Assembly (NCBI RefSeq): GCF_019075875.1
Contig: NZ_JAHOOZ010000001.1
Coordinates: forward strand, 248,001 to 312,000
DNA from: Novosphingobium sp. G106
GTDB lineage: Bacteria; Pseudomonadota; Alphaproteobacteria; Sphingomonadales; Sphingomonadaceae
DNA: 64,000 nucleotides
Reading direction: 5' to 3'
Positions 1 to 8,659 of the stretch are shown one piece after another. Position 1 is the first letter of the stretch. Each line of letters opens with the position of its first letter. The position numbers and the translations under genes are program-made. The notes under the pieces are model-generated. The model had not been told where the DNA came from. It was given only the letters and a program-made list of their open reading frames with translations, and did not search any database.

Positions 1-181
1 CGGACAAGATAAGCCCGACCTGTCCTTCGGCGCGGCGCCGATAGTAAGCGGCGTTGCTCTCGCCAGGAACGCCAGCCGGCGCATGGAAGCGCGTCATCGG
101 CGCCATGACGAACCGATTTTTCAGTTCGAGGGACTTCACGCGAAAGGGTCGAAACAGAACGTCATTGGGGGCTGAGGACAT
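1..181 (-). CDS. NADH:flavin oxidoreductase / old yellow enzyme, N-terminal part
   Basis: Only the first 60 codons are inside the window; the gene continues past base 1. The reverse-strand translation from the ATG at 181 has the family's opening: LFRPFRVKSLELKNRF, then VMAPMTR, then an AAYYRRRAEGQVGLIL segment. OYE-family enzymes use FMN and NAD(P)H to reduce activated C=C bonds in enones or nitro compounds. It is divergent from the HxlR regulator at 282, with about 100 bp between the starts, so it is probably the target of that regulator. Family call is solid; substrate unknown. Confidence 0.85.
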   Translation of the reverse strand, partial: MSSAPNDVLFRPFRVKSLELKNRFVMAPMTRFHAPAGVPGESNAAYYRRRAEGQVGLILS

Positions 182-210
182 TTGTAAGGCTCCGCTAGGG
201 ACGGCCTTAG

Positions 211-268
211 AGGTATAAATTGTAAACCTGGCGTCAATAAGGTACTTTGGATCGCCCAGGTATCTTTA
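211..268. promoter_or_regulatory. Candidate HxlR operator region with three AGGTAY direct repeats
   Basis: In the 100-bp divergent gap between the OYE-like gene and the HxlR gene, the hexamer AGGTAY occurs at 211 (AGGTATAAATT), 240 (AGGTACTTTGG) and 258 (AGGTATCTTTA). The first, with ACCT at 226-229, also forms an imperfect inverted repeat. The region is AT-rich compared with its flanks. Regulators of this type usually sit beside and repress a divergent target. The sites are visible; binding is inferred. Confidence 0.45.
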
Positions 269-281
269 AGGAAACCGCCTC

Positions 282-653
282 ATGGAAGCTTGCCAGGCCA
301 CGCGTTTCGCCGCCGAATGTCCCGCCCGCGTGCTGTTTGATCAGATCGCCGATAAGTGGTCGATGATGGTCCTGACTGTCCTGGATTCAGGGCCCTTGCG
401 TTTCAATGCCGTAAAACGTCAATTGGAGGGCGTCACGCAAAAGGCGCTTACGCAATGTCTCCGCCGGCTAGAGCGCAACGGGCTGGTCACTCGCCGGGTG
501 ATCCCTGCGTCCCCGGTTGCCGTTGAATATGAGATCACGCCGCTGGGCCGTTCGCTGCAAGAGCCGTTCAAGGCGCTTTACGAATGGACTCTTGCGAGTT
601 TGCCGCAGGTGGAACTGGCGCGGCAATCCTTTGACGAGCGCATTGCGGCCTGA
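282..653 (+). CDS. HxlR-family winged-helix transcriptional regulator
   Basis: A 123-residue protein of typical HxlR length. It has the family signature in order: a Cys near residue 12-16 (ECPAR), IADKWSMMVLTVL, the GPLRFNAVKRQLEGV recognition region, LTQCLRRLERNGLV, then the wing with EYEITPLGRSL. HxlR proteins are dimeric DNA-binding proteins that often respond to electrophiles or aldehydes and control a divergent oxidoreductase. The ATG at 282 directly follows AAGGAAACCGCC. Its neighbour on the other strand is an OYE-like reductase, which fits control of reactive enones. Confidence 0.88.
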   Translation: MEACQATRFAAECPARVLFDQIADKWSMMVLTVLDSGPLRFNAVKRQLEGVTQKALTQCLRRLERNGLVTRRVIPASPVAVEYEITPLGRSLQEPFKALYEWTLASLPQVELARQSFDERIAA

Positions 654-999
654 CTACTGACACTGCAATCCCGGCTCCAGGGGCCGCCCTACTGCGACGC
701 GAAGATGCCGCCGACCCGGCGGCGCACCTTGAGAACCGAACTGCAGGGCCGCGCTTTATCCGGTACGCCACGAACCGTCGCGCTACGATGCGGGTTTATG
801 TGCTCGAATTCTTGCCCGCATCACCAACAACTTCTCCGGATCGAGATCGCTACTTGCGCCCGCCAACTCCCCTCCGGCCCGGTGACGTAACTCGCCAACA
901 GTTTGGCGTCTTTGGGCAAGTTAGACGAACCCGGCGGACTTAGTACCCTTCTCCATGACGTGCGCTCGAATGAGCGTGAAAAGCATCCAGGAGAGCGGC
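654..999. other. Intergenic stretch, nothing recognised
   Basis: About 345 bases between the HxlR gene and the flavin monooxygenase. Short open frames exist, but none has a ribosome-binding site or a recognisable protein signature. The only clear signal is the AGGAGAG ribosome-binding site at 989-995, just before the monooxygenase ATG at 1000. Confidence 0.5.
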
Positions 1000-2805
1000 A
1001 TGAACGGTGGGGTTACCGGTTTCTCGATCGACGGCATCGATGTGGACGGCTTGCGCACGAGGTACGCAGAAGAACGCGAGCGGCGCCTTAATCCGGCGAA
1101 GTTGGACCAATATGCCGAGGTCGAGGGCAAACTGGATCATTTTCGCGACGATGCTCGCGTGGAAACGCCACTCATCCGCGATCCCGTCGATGAAACCGTT
1201 GAAGCACTCGTCATCGGTGGCGGTTTCGGCGGGCTGCTGATGGCGGGAAATTTGAAGAAGGCGGGCATCGACGAACTTCGGATCATCGAAAAGGCAGGCG
1301 ACTTTGGCGGGGTCTGGTATTGGAACCGATATCCCGGCGCGCAGTGCGACATCGAATCCTACATCTATCTACCGATGCTCGAAGAAGTCGGTTACGCTCC
1401 GAAAGAGAAATACGCTTACGCAACTGAAATCTTTGAACATGCCCGCCGCCTGGGCAACCATTTTGACCTTTACGACAAGGCGCTGTTTCAAACGCAGGTC
1501 GAGAGCATGACCTGGGATGAAGCGGCGGCGCGATGGACTGTCCGCACCGATCGGGGCGACATTGTCAGGGCGCGCTATGTCATGACGGCCAGCGGGCCGC
1601 TCAATCGCCCCAAGCTGCCTCGCATTGCGGGCATCGATCGTTTCAACGGCAAGCTGTTCCACACCAGCAGATGGGATTATCGCTATACGGGTGGCGATCA
1701 GGATGGCGGTCTGACGGGTCTTGCGGACAAGCGGGTGGCCGTGCTGGGCACAGGCGCGACGGCCATTCAATGCGTGCCCTTTCTAGCGCGCGACGCAGAG
1801 CATCTTTATGTCGTGCAGCGCACACCCTCGAGCGTCGGAAGGCGCGGCAACGCGCCCACGGATGCGGCATGGTGGGGGTCGCTTGTCCCCGGATGGCAGC
1901 GTGATCGGATGGACAATTTCAACGCGATAATCGCCGGTGCCAAGACCGAGAAAGATCTCGTACAGGATGGCTGGACGGAGATATTCCATGATCTCTTCGT
2001 CGGCTGGCGTCCGGACGATGACCAAGCACTGACACCGCAGGAGGCGGGGCGCCTCGCCGAGCTTGCCGATCTTCGCAAGGGCGAGCAGATGCGGGCGTGG
2101 GTAGAAGCGCATGTGGATCGCACGGAAGTCGCCGAAGGCCTGAAGCCCTGGTATGGTGCGCTGTGCAAGCGGCCAGCGTTTAACGATGACTATCTGCCGA
2201 CATTCAATCGCGACAATGTGACCCTGATCGATACGCGCGGGCTCGGATTGGACGAGGTTACCGAAACGGCGATGATTTTCGCTGGCGTAGAATATCCGGT
2301 CGATTGCATCATTTTTGCAACCGGGTTCGAGGTTGGCACCGCAAAGAACCGCAGTTCCGGTGTCGCAATACGCGGCGTCGGTGGCGAGTTGCTGACCGAT
2401 CATTTCGCGAACGGCCCTCGGACATTTCATGGCTTTTATGTCCATGGATTCCCGAACCTGTTCCTGCTCGGATCGGGCAACAACGGCATAAAGGCTAACT
2501 TTACCGACATGTTGGGGGAGCAGGCCGAACATATTGCCGGGGTCATTGCCCGCGCGCGCGCGCGCGGCGCGCAGCGGATCGAAGCGACCGCCGAGGCGGA
2601 AGCCGCCTGGCGCGAGACCATTGTCGAGAAATCACAGCCGCTGCGGTCGGTTCTTGCCCACTGCACGCCGGGCTATTTCAGCGGAGAAGGCGACATCGAG
2701 AAAAGCTGGTCCGCAAACACATATGGCGGCGGACCGTTAGAGTTCTCCGCGCTGCTCAAAGACTGGCGCGACCGCGGCGACCATGCGGGTCTGAGCATCA
2801 CCTAG
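1000..2805 (+). CDS. Flavin-dependent Baeyer-Villiger-type monooxygenase
   Basis: A 601-residue class B flavoprotein monooxygenase. The FAD Rossmann motif GGGFGG is at about residue 72 and is followed by GGVWYWNRYPGAQCD, typical of cyclohexanone or acetophenone monooxygenases. The type I BVMO fingerprint FxGxxxHxxxW is present as FNGKLFHTSRWD at about 215, with Asp in place of the usual final Pro. A second Rossmann motif for NADPH (VLGTGATA) is near 250. These enzymes insert oxygen next to a ketone to give an ester or lactone. I chose the ATG at 1000 because AGGAGAG sits 5 bases upstream; in-frame ATGs at 955 and 970 have no such site. It heads a run with an acyl-CoA-ligase remnant and a hydrolase, suggesting ketone to ester to acid. 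Confidence 0.88.
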   Translation: MNGGVTGFSIDGIDVDGLRTRYAEERERRLNPAKLDQYAEVEGKLDHFRDDARVETPLIRDPVDETVEALVIGGGFGGLLMAGNLKKAGIDELRIIEKAGDFGGVWYWNRYPGAQCDIESYIYLPMLEEVGYAPKEKYAYATEIFEHARRLGNHFDLYDKALFQTQVESMTWDEAAARWTVRTDRGDIVRARYVMTASGPLNRPKLPRIAGIDRFNGKLFHTSRWDYRYTGGDQDGGLTGLADKRVAVLGTGATAIQCVPFLARDAEHLYVVQRTPSSVGRRGNAPTDAAWWGSLVPGWQRDRMDNFNAIIAGAKTEKDLVQDGWTEIFHDLFVGWRPDDDQALTPQEAGRLAELADLRKGEQMRAWVEAHVDRTEVAEGLKPWYGALCKRPAFNDDYLPTFNRDNVTLIDTRGLGLDEVTETAMIFAGVEYPVDCIIFATGFEVGTAKNRSSGVAIRGVGGELLTDHFANGPRTFHGFYVHGFPNLFLLGSGNNGIKANFTDMLGEQAEHIAGVIARARARGAQRIEATAEAEAAWRETIVEKSQPLRSVLAHCTPGYFSGEGDIEKSWSANTYGGGPLEFSALLKDWRDRGDHAGLSIT

Positions 2806-2858
2806 GATACCGATCGAGCTGGCCCTTAAGTTCCCGCAGACATCAGGAACTCCGGCAG

Positions 2859-3159
2859 ATGCCGTTGAAATTCACCCATAACACGCCGGAAGCCTATCCC
2901 TTCCCGCTGCTGATCGGAAAACTTTTGGGCGGACTTGGCCAGCGCCGTGATCAGCATATCATCAGCAATGGAACGGCCTTCACGCACGCGCAGCTGGATC
3001 GCCGTAGCACGCAACTGGCTGTGGGTCTGTTGGCAAGTGGTGTCATCCACCGCCCTCGAGGAATCACTGTGCTGCGTCGCCTCCGTTTCGAAGACGAGCG
3101 CCGGGAAGATCGACAAGACAGCGATCCGAGCGCCGCCGATATCGATGCAAGGTCAATAA
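2859..3159 (+). pseudogene. Acyl-CoA synthetase (AMP-binding) remnant, internally deleted
   Basis: The first ~60 codons from the ATG at 2859 read like the N-terminus of an adenylate-forming acyl-CoA ligase (PEAYPFPLLIGKLL, then FTHAQLDRRSTQLAVGLL). From about 3050 to the stop at 3159, in the next frame, the DNA encodes the C-terminal signature VSKTSAGKIDKTAIR, which holds the catalytic-lysine region of the same family. About 450 central codons are missing, so the two ends are joined out of frame. An open frame reads on from the first piece into the downstream hydrolase, which explains an apparent 460-residue fusion; I do not consider that a real fusion. The gene once lay between the monooxygenase and the hydrolase. 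Confidence 0.78.
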
Positions 3160-3182
3160 TTTATAAGGTGAGAGGATTAGGC

Positions 3183-4241
3183 ATGTCGGACGTCGAATTT
3201 GAATCCAGGACGATTTATGCAAATGATCACCGGATCCATATGAGGATTGCGGGTTCATCTGGTCCGCTGGTCCTGTTCTGCCATGGCTTCCCGGAATCCT
3301 GGTATTCCTGGCGCCATCAACTTCGTGCATTGGCGGCGGCTGGGTATCGCGGCGTTGCGATGGACATGCGCGGCTATGGGCGATCAGGCAAACCCGTCGA
3401 GGCTTCGGAATATCGTGTGACGAAGCTGGTTGCCGATTGCATCGCGGTTGTAGAGGCAATGGGCTCGAGCGACGCAGTGATCGTCGGCCATGATCTGGGC
3501 GCGCCGGTGGCCTGGACAGCGGCCTGGACCCGGCCCGACATTTTCCGCGCCATCGCCGCCCTCAGTGTTCCCTTCAGCGGGAGCGGCTTTGCCGCTTTCC
3601 CCGGCAGCCCATTTGGCGAACTGTCCCCCAGTGAAGTTCAGAAGCAGATCGCCGGGCCGGACAGGATTTTTTACAGCGAATATTTCTGTCTGCCGGGCGA
3701 TATCGCGGCGCGTGAGGCCGAACGCGATGTGCGAGCCTGGTTGACCAGCGCCATGTACGCCTTGTCCGCGGAGCCTCCGCTTCCGCCCGAACTTCAGGGC
3801 GTCGACCTGTTGAAACTACCGCGAGACGCGCTTCAGGCCTTCGTCCGGGAAGTGATGAGTGTGCCGCGCGACGGCGACATCGCGGCGATGCTCAAGGCGC
3901 AAGGCCAGCAACCGAGCTGGCTGAGCACCGAGGATCTCGATTTCGGGATTGCCGAGCTGGAATATAGCGGGCTTGCTGCCCCGATGAAGAATTACAGGAA
4001 TGGCGAGATCGACTGGGAAACATTGCGGCAATATGGCGACATTCCGGTGACAGTGCCGGCCCTTTTCATCGGTGGTGACCGCGATATCAACACGATCTGG
4101 GGCCAGGAGGCGATCGCGCGCGCGCATGAGAGGGTGCCGCATCAGCGCGATGTCATCATCGCCAATTGCGGGCATTGGATCCAGCAAGAACATCCCGAAG
4201 AAGTCAATGCCGCGTTGCTCGACTTTCTTGGTTCGCTTTGA
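3183..4241 (+). CDS. Alpha/beta hydrolase, epoxide-hydrolase-like
   Basis: A 352-residue cytosolic alpha/beta-fold hydrolase starting at MSDVEFE, preceded by AAGGTGAGAGGA. It carries the oxyanion motif HGFPES, the YGRSGKP segment, and the nucleophile elbow GHDLGAP with Asp at 104. The acid is probably Asp299 or Asp301 in GGDRD, and the catalytic His is 331 in NCGHW. An Asp nucleophile points to epoxide hydrolase or haloalkane-dehalogenase-like chemistry rather than an esterase. It lies 23 bases after the ligase remnant and follows the Baeyer-Villiger-type monooxygenase, so it may act on the same ring-opened substrate. Confidence 0.85.
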   Translation: MSDVEFESRTIYANDHRIHMRIAGSSGPLVLFCHGFPESWYSWRHQLRALAAAGYRGVAMDMRGYGRSGKPVEASEYRVTKLVADCIAVVEAMGSSDAVIVGHDLGAPVAWTAAWTRPDIFRAIAALSVPFSGSGFAAFPGSPFGELSPSEVQKQIAGPDRIFYSEYFCLPGDIAAREAERDVRAWLTSAMYALSAEPPLPPELQGVDLLKLPRDALQAFVREVMSVPRDGDIAAMLKAQGQQPSWLSTEDLDFGIAELEYSGLAAPMKNYRNGEIDWETLRQYGDIPVTVPALFIGGDRDINTIWGQEAIARAHERVPHQRDVIIANCGHWIQQEHPEEVNAALLDFLGSL

Positions 4242-4665
4242 TCCACCTTCGGGCCGGGGCAGGCGCTCTCGCGCCGCCCATACCCTTCCCTGATCGTTTG
4301 GAAGGCGCAGGCCTCTAGAAGAATGTCCAACGCTTTCCCTGGAGCGCGGGTGGGTTGTCAAGAGATCCGGACGCGACTGCTCCTACCTTCCGCGGCCCAT
4401 CGCTCAAAGCGCGGCCGCACCTCCCGTCTACGTGACATTTTCGCTCACATCGGATGGCTGACGAGATCGGCTAAGCGACTGGTCCCCGTGGCGCAAGCAT
4501 GGCTCAGGAAAGCCATGGTCAGTCTTGGGGCGGGCAAGGGTGCCACTGCGGTTCGTTCGCGCATTGCCGCAGACCGTCCGAATATGCTCATTAAAATATA
4601 TTTCTATTGTTATGATACATATAATGAGGTAGTATCTATCTTCTAACGTTAGGGGGGAGAGGTTA
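4242..4665. other. Intergenic region with inverted repeat and AT-rich promoter
   Basis: No gene is recognised in this 424-base gap. A perfect inverted repeat, CATGGCT-caggaa-AGCCATG, lies at 4498-4517. From 4580 the sequence turns AT-rich and contains a TATAAT at 4620-4625, the best -10 candidate for the TonB receptor gene. I cannot identify a matching -35. Confidence 0.45.
4643..4663. promoter_or_regulatory. CTAACGTTAG palindrome plus strong ribosome-binding site
   Basis: The perfect 10-bp palindrome CTAACGTTAG (4643-4652) overlaps the start of the purine-rich GGGGGGAGAGG leader that precedes the receptor ATG at 4666. The same CTAAC/GTTAG half-sites, separated by 4 bp, occur in the divergent promoter at 11637-11650. 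A shared TetR-type operator is possible; this is inference. Confidence 0.4.
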
Positions 4666-6872
4666 ATGACAAAAGATCGCCTTGCGCTTGCCGCACAGAC
4701 CACGGCGTCGCAGTTCGTAATGGGGATTGCATTGTGTTTGGCTGGGGCAGCCTCGCAGGCACACGCTCAAGACGCGCCCGTAGCCGAGAATGCCGCCCCC
4801 GTGAGTGGCGATATCCTCGTCACCGCTCGGAAACGAACGGAGACAGTGCAAAGGGTACCGGCAACCGTCGGCGTTGTAGGCCCGGAAACGCTTGCGGCGA
4901 CAAGTTCGACAAGTCTGTTGGAGCTTCCCAGCGTTGCCAGCGGCATCAATATCACCAGGCCGGGTATCGGCAACGAAGTCGGGATCACGATCCGCGGTCT
5001 CGGGTCCGATGCATTCGAGCCGTCATTCCACACATCGGTTGGTCTGTTTGCCGATGAGATTTACATCCCTCACAATAGAGGGTTCGCTACATCGATGTTC
5101 GATGTCGAGCGCATTGAAATCATTCGCGGTACCCAGTCCGCGTTGCTGGGCAGGAACAGCACCCTGGGGGCCGTCAAATTGGTCAGCCGTAAGCCGGGTA
5201 ATGAATTTTCTGCCGACTTTCGTACTTCGTATGAATTCGAGCGGGGTTCGACCCAATTTGCTGGCGGTGTGGATATTCCGATTGCAGAGAATCTGGCCGT
5301 GCGTGTCGCGGGTTTGGTCTCGGATGATCAAGGCTGGGTTTATAATCGGGTTAGCCAGGACTATGGGGCGCATCGCAAGGATACGGCGTACAGAGCGGTG
5401 CTACGCTGGCAGCCCAGCGATCGCCTGGACATCACTGCCATAGCGCAACATGGGGTGAGCCAGAATCATGGATTGGCGATCGAATTCATCGACGACAACG
5501 GGGGGCACGGCTGAATTTCTCGCCGCGCTTGCCGGCTATCCTGGGGTTGTCGATGAAAAACTGGATCTGGTAACTGCATACGGCGGCAAGATAAGACCGA
5601 TCGATCGTCTCGGGGCTGATCGCTACTTGTTGGCGGCGAACCTGCAGCTGGGCGATTACACACTGACCTCCGCTACCGGGTATTACGATTATCATGAGAA
5701 TGACATTCATGACGTAGATGTCCTCCCGGGAGATTATTACCAGCGTATTGTGAACGAATCGGGCCAGCAGTTCAGCCAAGAAGTTCGCATCGCGTCACCC
5801 ACCGATCGTCCGTTCGACTTCATTGCCGGGGCTCTCTACCTTCACGAAAAATTCGACAACAAGACTGTCTATGACCTCAACTATCCCTTCGGGCCTGCGC
5901 CGGGGGGTGAACCTCGCAGGCGCATTCCGGGTCCATTTAGCCCAGGATACTGACGTTTTCTCCGTCTTCGGCCAGGCGAACTACAAATTTACCGAGCAAT
6001 TGCATATCTCGCTTGGCGGTCGTTGGACTGATGAACGCAAGAATGGCAATCTGGGTCGCGAGATCGTGAAGCCGGGCCTCGTATCACTTTTCGCGTTCCC
6101 TGCTTACGCCCCTTTTCCCGTCAAACGCACCGACAGCACCTTCGATTATTCGGCTAGCGTCCAATATGATGTAAGCTCCAATGCGATGCTCTTCGCCACT
6201 TATAGCAAAGGCGCCAAGGCTGGCGGTTTCGCTCTAACGCCCATGCTTCTGCAGAATGCGGGCTATGGTAGGGAGACTGCCAGGACCGCCGAAATCGGTC
6301 TCAAGTTGCAGGATGCAGGCCGCCGATGGCTCTTCAATATTTCCGCCTTCAATACCAATGTAGACGACTTTCAGCAGGTCTTGATCAAGGGGCCCGTCGT
6401 CATCGTAGAAAACGCTGATCTCAGAAGCAGGGGGGTGGAGTTGGAAGCTTATTGGCGACCTGTTGCGGGATTTCAAATTCGGTTGAACAACACATATGCC
6501 GATGCCAAGAATAAGACTACCGCAGAACCCGCCCCGATTGCACCAAAATGGTCTGGGAGCGCGGGGATTAACTATCGGGCCGGAATCGACCGGGATGTCG
6601 ACGTCATCCTGGATTGCTCGGTGGATTATCGTAGCCGTCGCTACTACCTGCCTACCGCTACTACGCCCAGCGGAGCGCCATTTACACCGATCAATATCAG
6701 CCTTGCGGTCGCCAAGCACGACGATAGTTGGGAAGTGCGGCTGATCGGGAGAAATATCACCAACGAACTGGTGCTGGCATCCGCCGGTCCGGCACCGGGA
6801 ATGCCGTTCGGCAGCATCGGTATTGCCGAGCGAGCGCGCACATTCGCGCTTCAGTTGAGCGGTCGATTTTAA
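4666..6872 (+). pseudogene. TonB-dependent outer-membrane receptor with two +1 frameshifts
   Basis: The reading frame has a signal peptide ending AQAHAQ, a TonB-box-like DILVTARKR, a plug with IRGLGSD and VERIEIIRGTQSALLGRNSTLGAV, and a beta-barrel ending in LQLSGRF with the terminal aromatic. It is split into three frames: 4666-~5505, ~5500-~5907 and ~5903-6872. Each switch falls at a run of six G (5500-5505 and 5902-5907). Removing one G from each run leaves 2205 bases, exactly 735 codons, and restores a continuous 734-residue receptor. Either the gene is recently broken or the runs are over-called. Such receptors import siderophores or, in sphingomonads, aromatic or glycosidic substrates. 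Its place beside the monooxygenase genes suggests uptake of their substrate. Confidence 0.85.
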
Positions 6873-6963
6873 CAGGCATGAGGATTCTGGCTTGGGTCTT
6901 CTTCCCAGGTCCAGCTCAATATTACGAAGATCGTGCGTCGCGACTTGGCGGTCTTTGGGGCAA

Positions 6964-7992
6964 TCATCCAGCAATGCGAGTGCGTGCTTCCACTTCCAAA
7001 TTTCGCAAAACTCTCGCGCCGGCGTTGAAATGTCTCTTGAGGTATCGGCTGGCACTGGTTGCGTCGCTATAACCTAATCGATGCGCGAGCTGGATTATGT
7101 TAGGTCGTCGTTCGGTACGAAAATATTCGACCACAATGCGCTGGCGAACTCTATCGAGGATGGTCGCGAAATTGGTTCCGAATGCCGATAGCTGTCGTTG
7201 TAGCGTCCGTTCGCTCATGGCAAGTGCATGTGCGACTTGATTGAGTGTTGCACGACCATCCGTGATGTTTGCAGTTACGATCTGTTCAACTTCATATTGC
7301 AGGTCGATGGGAAGGTCACGCGCCAAACTCTCCAGATGTTTTTCAAGATAGGCGAACATGTGCGGATTGCCGCTAGCAGATGGACGGGTGAAATCGCTGC
7401 GACGAATAATCATTGCATTGCGATCGGCTCCGAACTCTAGCGGACAGCGAAAAATAGTACGGTGACATCGCGTGTTGCTTGGGGCTGGGTGATCAAATTC
7501 GATCCTGACCGGAGACCAGCTTTCGCCAAGCACCAGGCGTGCGATACGCAGGTCGAGGGTTATTGACGCCTCGATGAACTGCGATCCTCCATAACGTAGC
7601 GGTATCATCAGCAGATGCTGGAGGGCCAACTCCTCGCCCTCATCTTCAATGTGGAGTGCGATGGCAGCGTTTGAAGTATGAACAAACCGCTCGTTCACCC
7701 GGATAGCGTCCTTAAAAGTGGGAGCGTGATCCCAAAGGAGGCTGAGCGGACCATAGGCTCCGCGGAAATTGGCCCAAGTCGCCGCCGCAGCGCCAAGGTC
7801 GGCACGACCGGTGATCACCGAGCAAATCTGCATCATGTCGATTAGGGCGTGTGCTGGTACACGATCGACAGTGGCGCTGGCCACAAGGATTGCTCTGAGT
7901 TCATCGTCAAGCAGCGGTTCGAGAGCTATGCCATTCTCCCGTACATAACGCTCAAACTGGCGCAGAGCGCCAGCATTCGCCATAGCCTCCAT
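6964..7992 (-). CDS. AraC-family transcriptional regulator
   Basis: A 342-residue regulator. The N-terminal ~200 residues match the arabinose-binding-like domain of OruR-type AraC proteins (GAYGPLSLLWDHAPTFKDAI). The C-terminal helix-turn-helix pair has LNQVAHALAMSERTLQRQLS and IIQLAHRLGYSDATSASRYLKRHF. The start at 7992 is backed by an AGGAGAGG site. The last ~20 residues are unusual for the family. One base over, the DNA reads TPAREFCEIW, which looks more like a normal AraC terminus, so a small indel near 7020 is possible. It converges on the TonB receptor gene and may control it. Confidence 0.85.
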   Translation of the reverse strand: MEAMANAGALRQFERYVRENGIALEPLLDDELRAILVASATVDRVPAHALIDMMQICSVITGRADLGAAAATWANFRGAYGPLSLLWDHAPTFKDAIRVNERFVHTSNAAIALHIEDEGEELALQHLLMIPLRYGGSQFIEASITLDLRIARLVLGESWSPVRIEFDHPAPSNTRCHRTIFRCPLEFGADRNAMIIRRSDFTRPSASGNPHMFAYLEKHLESLARDLPIDLQYEVEQIVTANITDGRATLNQVAHALAMSERTLQRQLSAFGTNFATILDRVRQRIVVEYFRTERRPNIIQLAHRLGYSDATSASRYLKRHFNAGARVLRNLEVEARTRIAG

Positions 7993-8008
7993 TACCTCTC
8001 CTCCGAAC

Positions 8009-8638
8009 TCACATTCTCACGTCATCGCGGATGATTGGTCGATCTGCACGCCGATCCACTTGCGTGTTTGTTCCAGAACCTCGTTCGAAAACGCAGGGTC
8101 GTCGATTACTAGGGATGAGGATCACTGCCCCTACTATCGCCGCCCAGCTTCCGATTGCGATGCGGCGCCGGTCGGCTGGGTGATCCCCTGGAAGCTCCGC
8201 ACTTGTGCGGTCGATCTGCGATTTTAAGCCGCTGCTCATGGCCAACCGCGCCGCCACGGTCTGATGGCGGATGTCGGCCAGACCGGCCGTTGGGCACCGG
8301 TGGGCCGCATTGTCGCGCTGGCGCGGCGACAAATAAGCATCCAAATAGGCAAGAATATCGTCCCCGCCGCCAGCGACCTTAGCGAGAGCATGGGCAATGG
8401 ATTGGGCTATCAAGTCATCCTTCGAGCTGAAATGCCCATAAAAGCCGCCATGGGTGAGGTCCGCGGCTTTCATCGCTTCCGCCACGCTGACCGTTTCGAA
8501 CCCCTTCGCTCGAATAAGCCGGCTTGCCTCATCAAGAATCCGACCTCGGTGCTCCGCCATCTGTTCTCGACTAGCTCTCATTCCATAATTCTCCGCCCGC
8601 TCCATTGACATTGGAACGATGGAATTCACATTCGGCAT
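8009..8638 (-). CDS. TetR-family regulator, C-terminus likely frameshifted
   Basis: The N-terminal HTH is clear (EASRLIRAKGFETVSVAEAMKAADLTHGGFYGHFSSKDDLIAQ), as is the GSWAAIVGAVIL segment of this subfamily. After that the annotated frame reads an improbable Arg-rich tail to 8009. Shifting by one base near 8104-8113 gives DDPAFSNEVLEQTRKWIG, the expected family ending, with a stop at 8017-8019. The intact protein would be 206 residues. The start is ambiguous: TTG at 8641, ATG at 8638, or an internal ATG. Likely a repressor acting at the perfect inverted repeat immediately upstream. Confidence 0.8.
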   Translation of the reverse strand: MPNVNSIVPMSMERAENYGMRASREQMAEHRGRILDEASRLIRAKGFETVSVAEAMKAADLTHGGFYGHFSSKDDLIAQSIAHALAKVAGGGDDILAYLDAYLSPRQRDNAAHRCPTAGLADIRHQTVAARLAMSSGLKSQIDRTSAELPGDHPADRRRIAIGSWAAIVGAVILIPSNRRPCVFERGSGTNTQVDRRADRPIIRDDVRM

Positions 8639-8641
8639 CAA

Positions 8642-8659
8642 TCATGACGAATGTCATGA
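8642..8659. promoter_or_regulatory. Perfect 7-bp inverted repeat, likely TetR operator
   Basis: TCATGAC-GAAT-GTCATGA, a perfect dyad with 7-bp arms, lies directly against the start of the TetR gene that reads leftward from 8638. Size and position are typical of an autoregulatory TetR operator. Confidence 0.5.

Noticed and set aside
2549..2567. Alternating CG tract as possible Z-DNA or structural element
   Set aside because: It lies inside the monooxygenase and is explained by an Ala-Arg codon repeat.
2859..4241. A 460-codon frame suggesting a ligase-hydrolase fusion
   Set aside because: The first 108 codons contain ligase remnant plus out-of-frame sequence; the hydrolase has its own ATG at 3183 with AAGGTGAGAGGA upstream and normal family length.
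4323..4646. 107-codon frame upstream of the first TonB receptor
   Set aside because: No ribosome-binding site, Arg-rich composition, and it covers the promoter.
6234..7055. Leftward 273-codon frame overlapping the AraC gene end and the TonB receptor
   Set aside because: Its start reads like an AraC terminus (TPAREFCEIW) but it then runs antisense through the receptor for 250 codons; at most a small AraC frameshift, not a gene.
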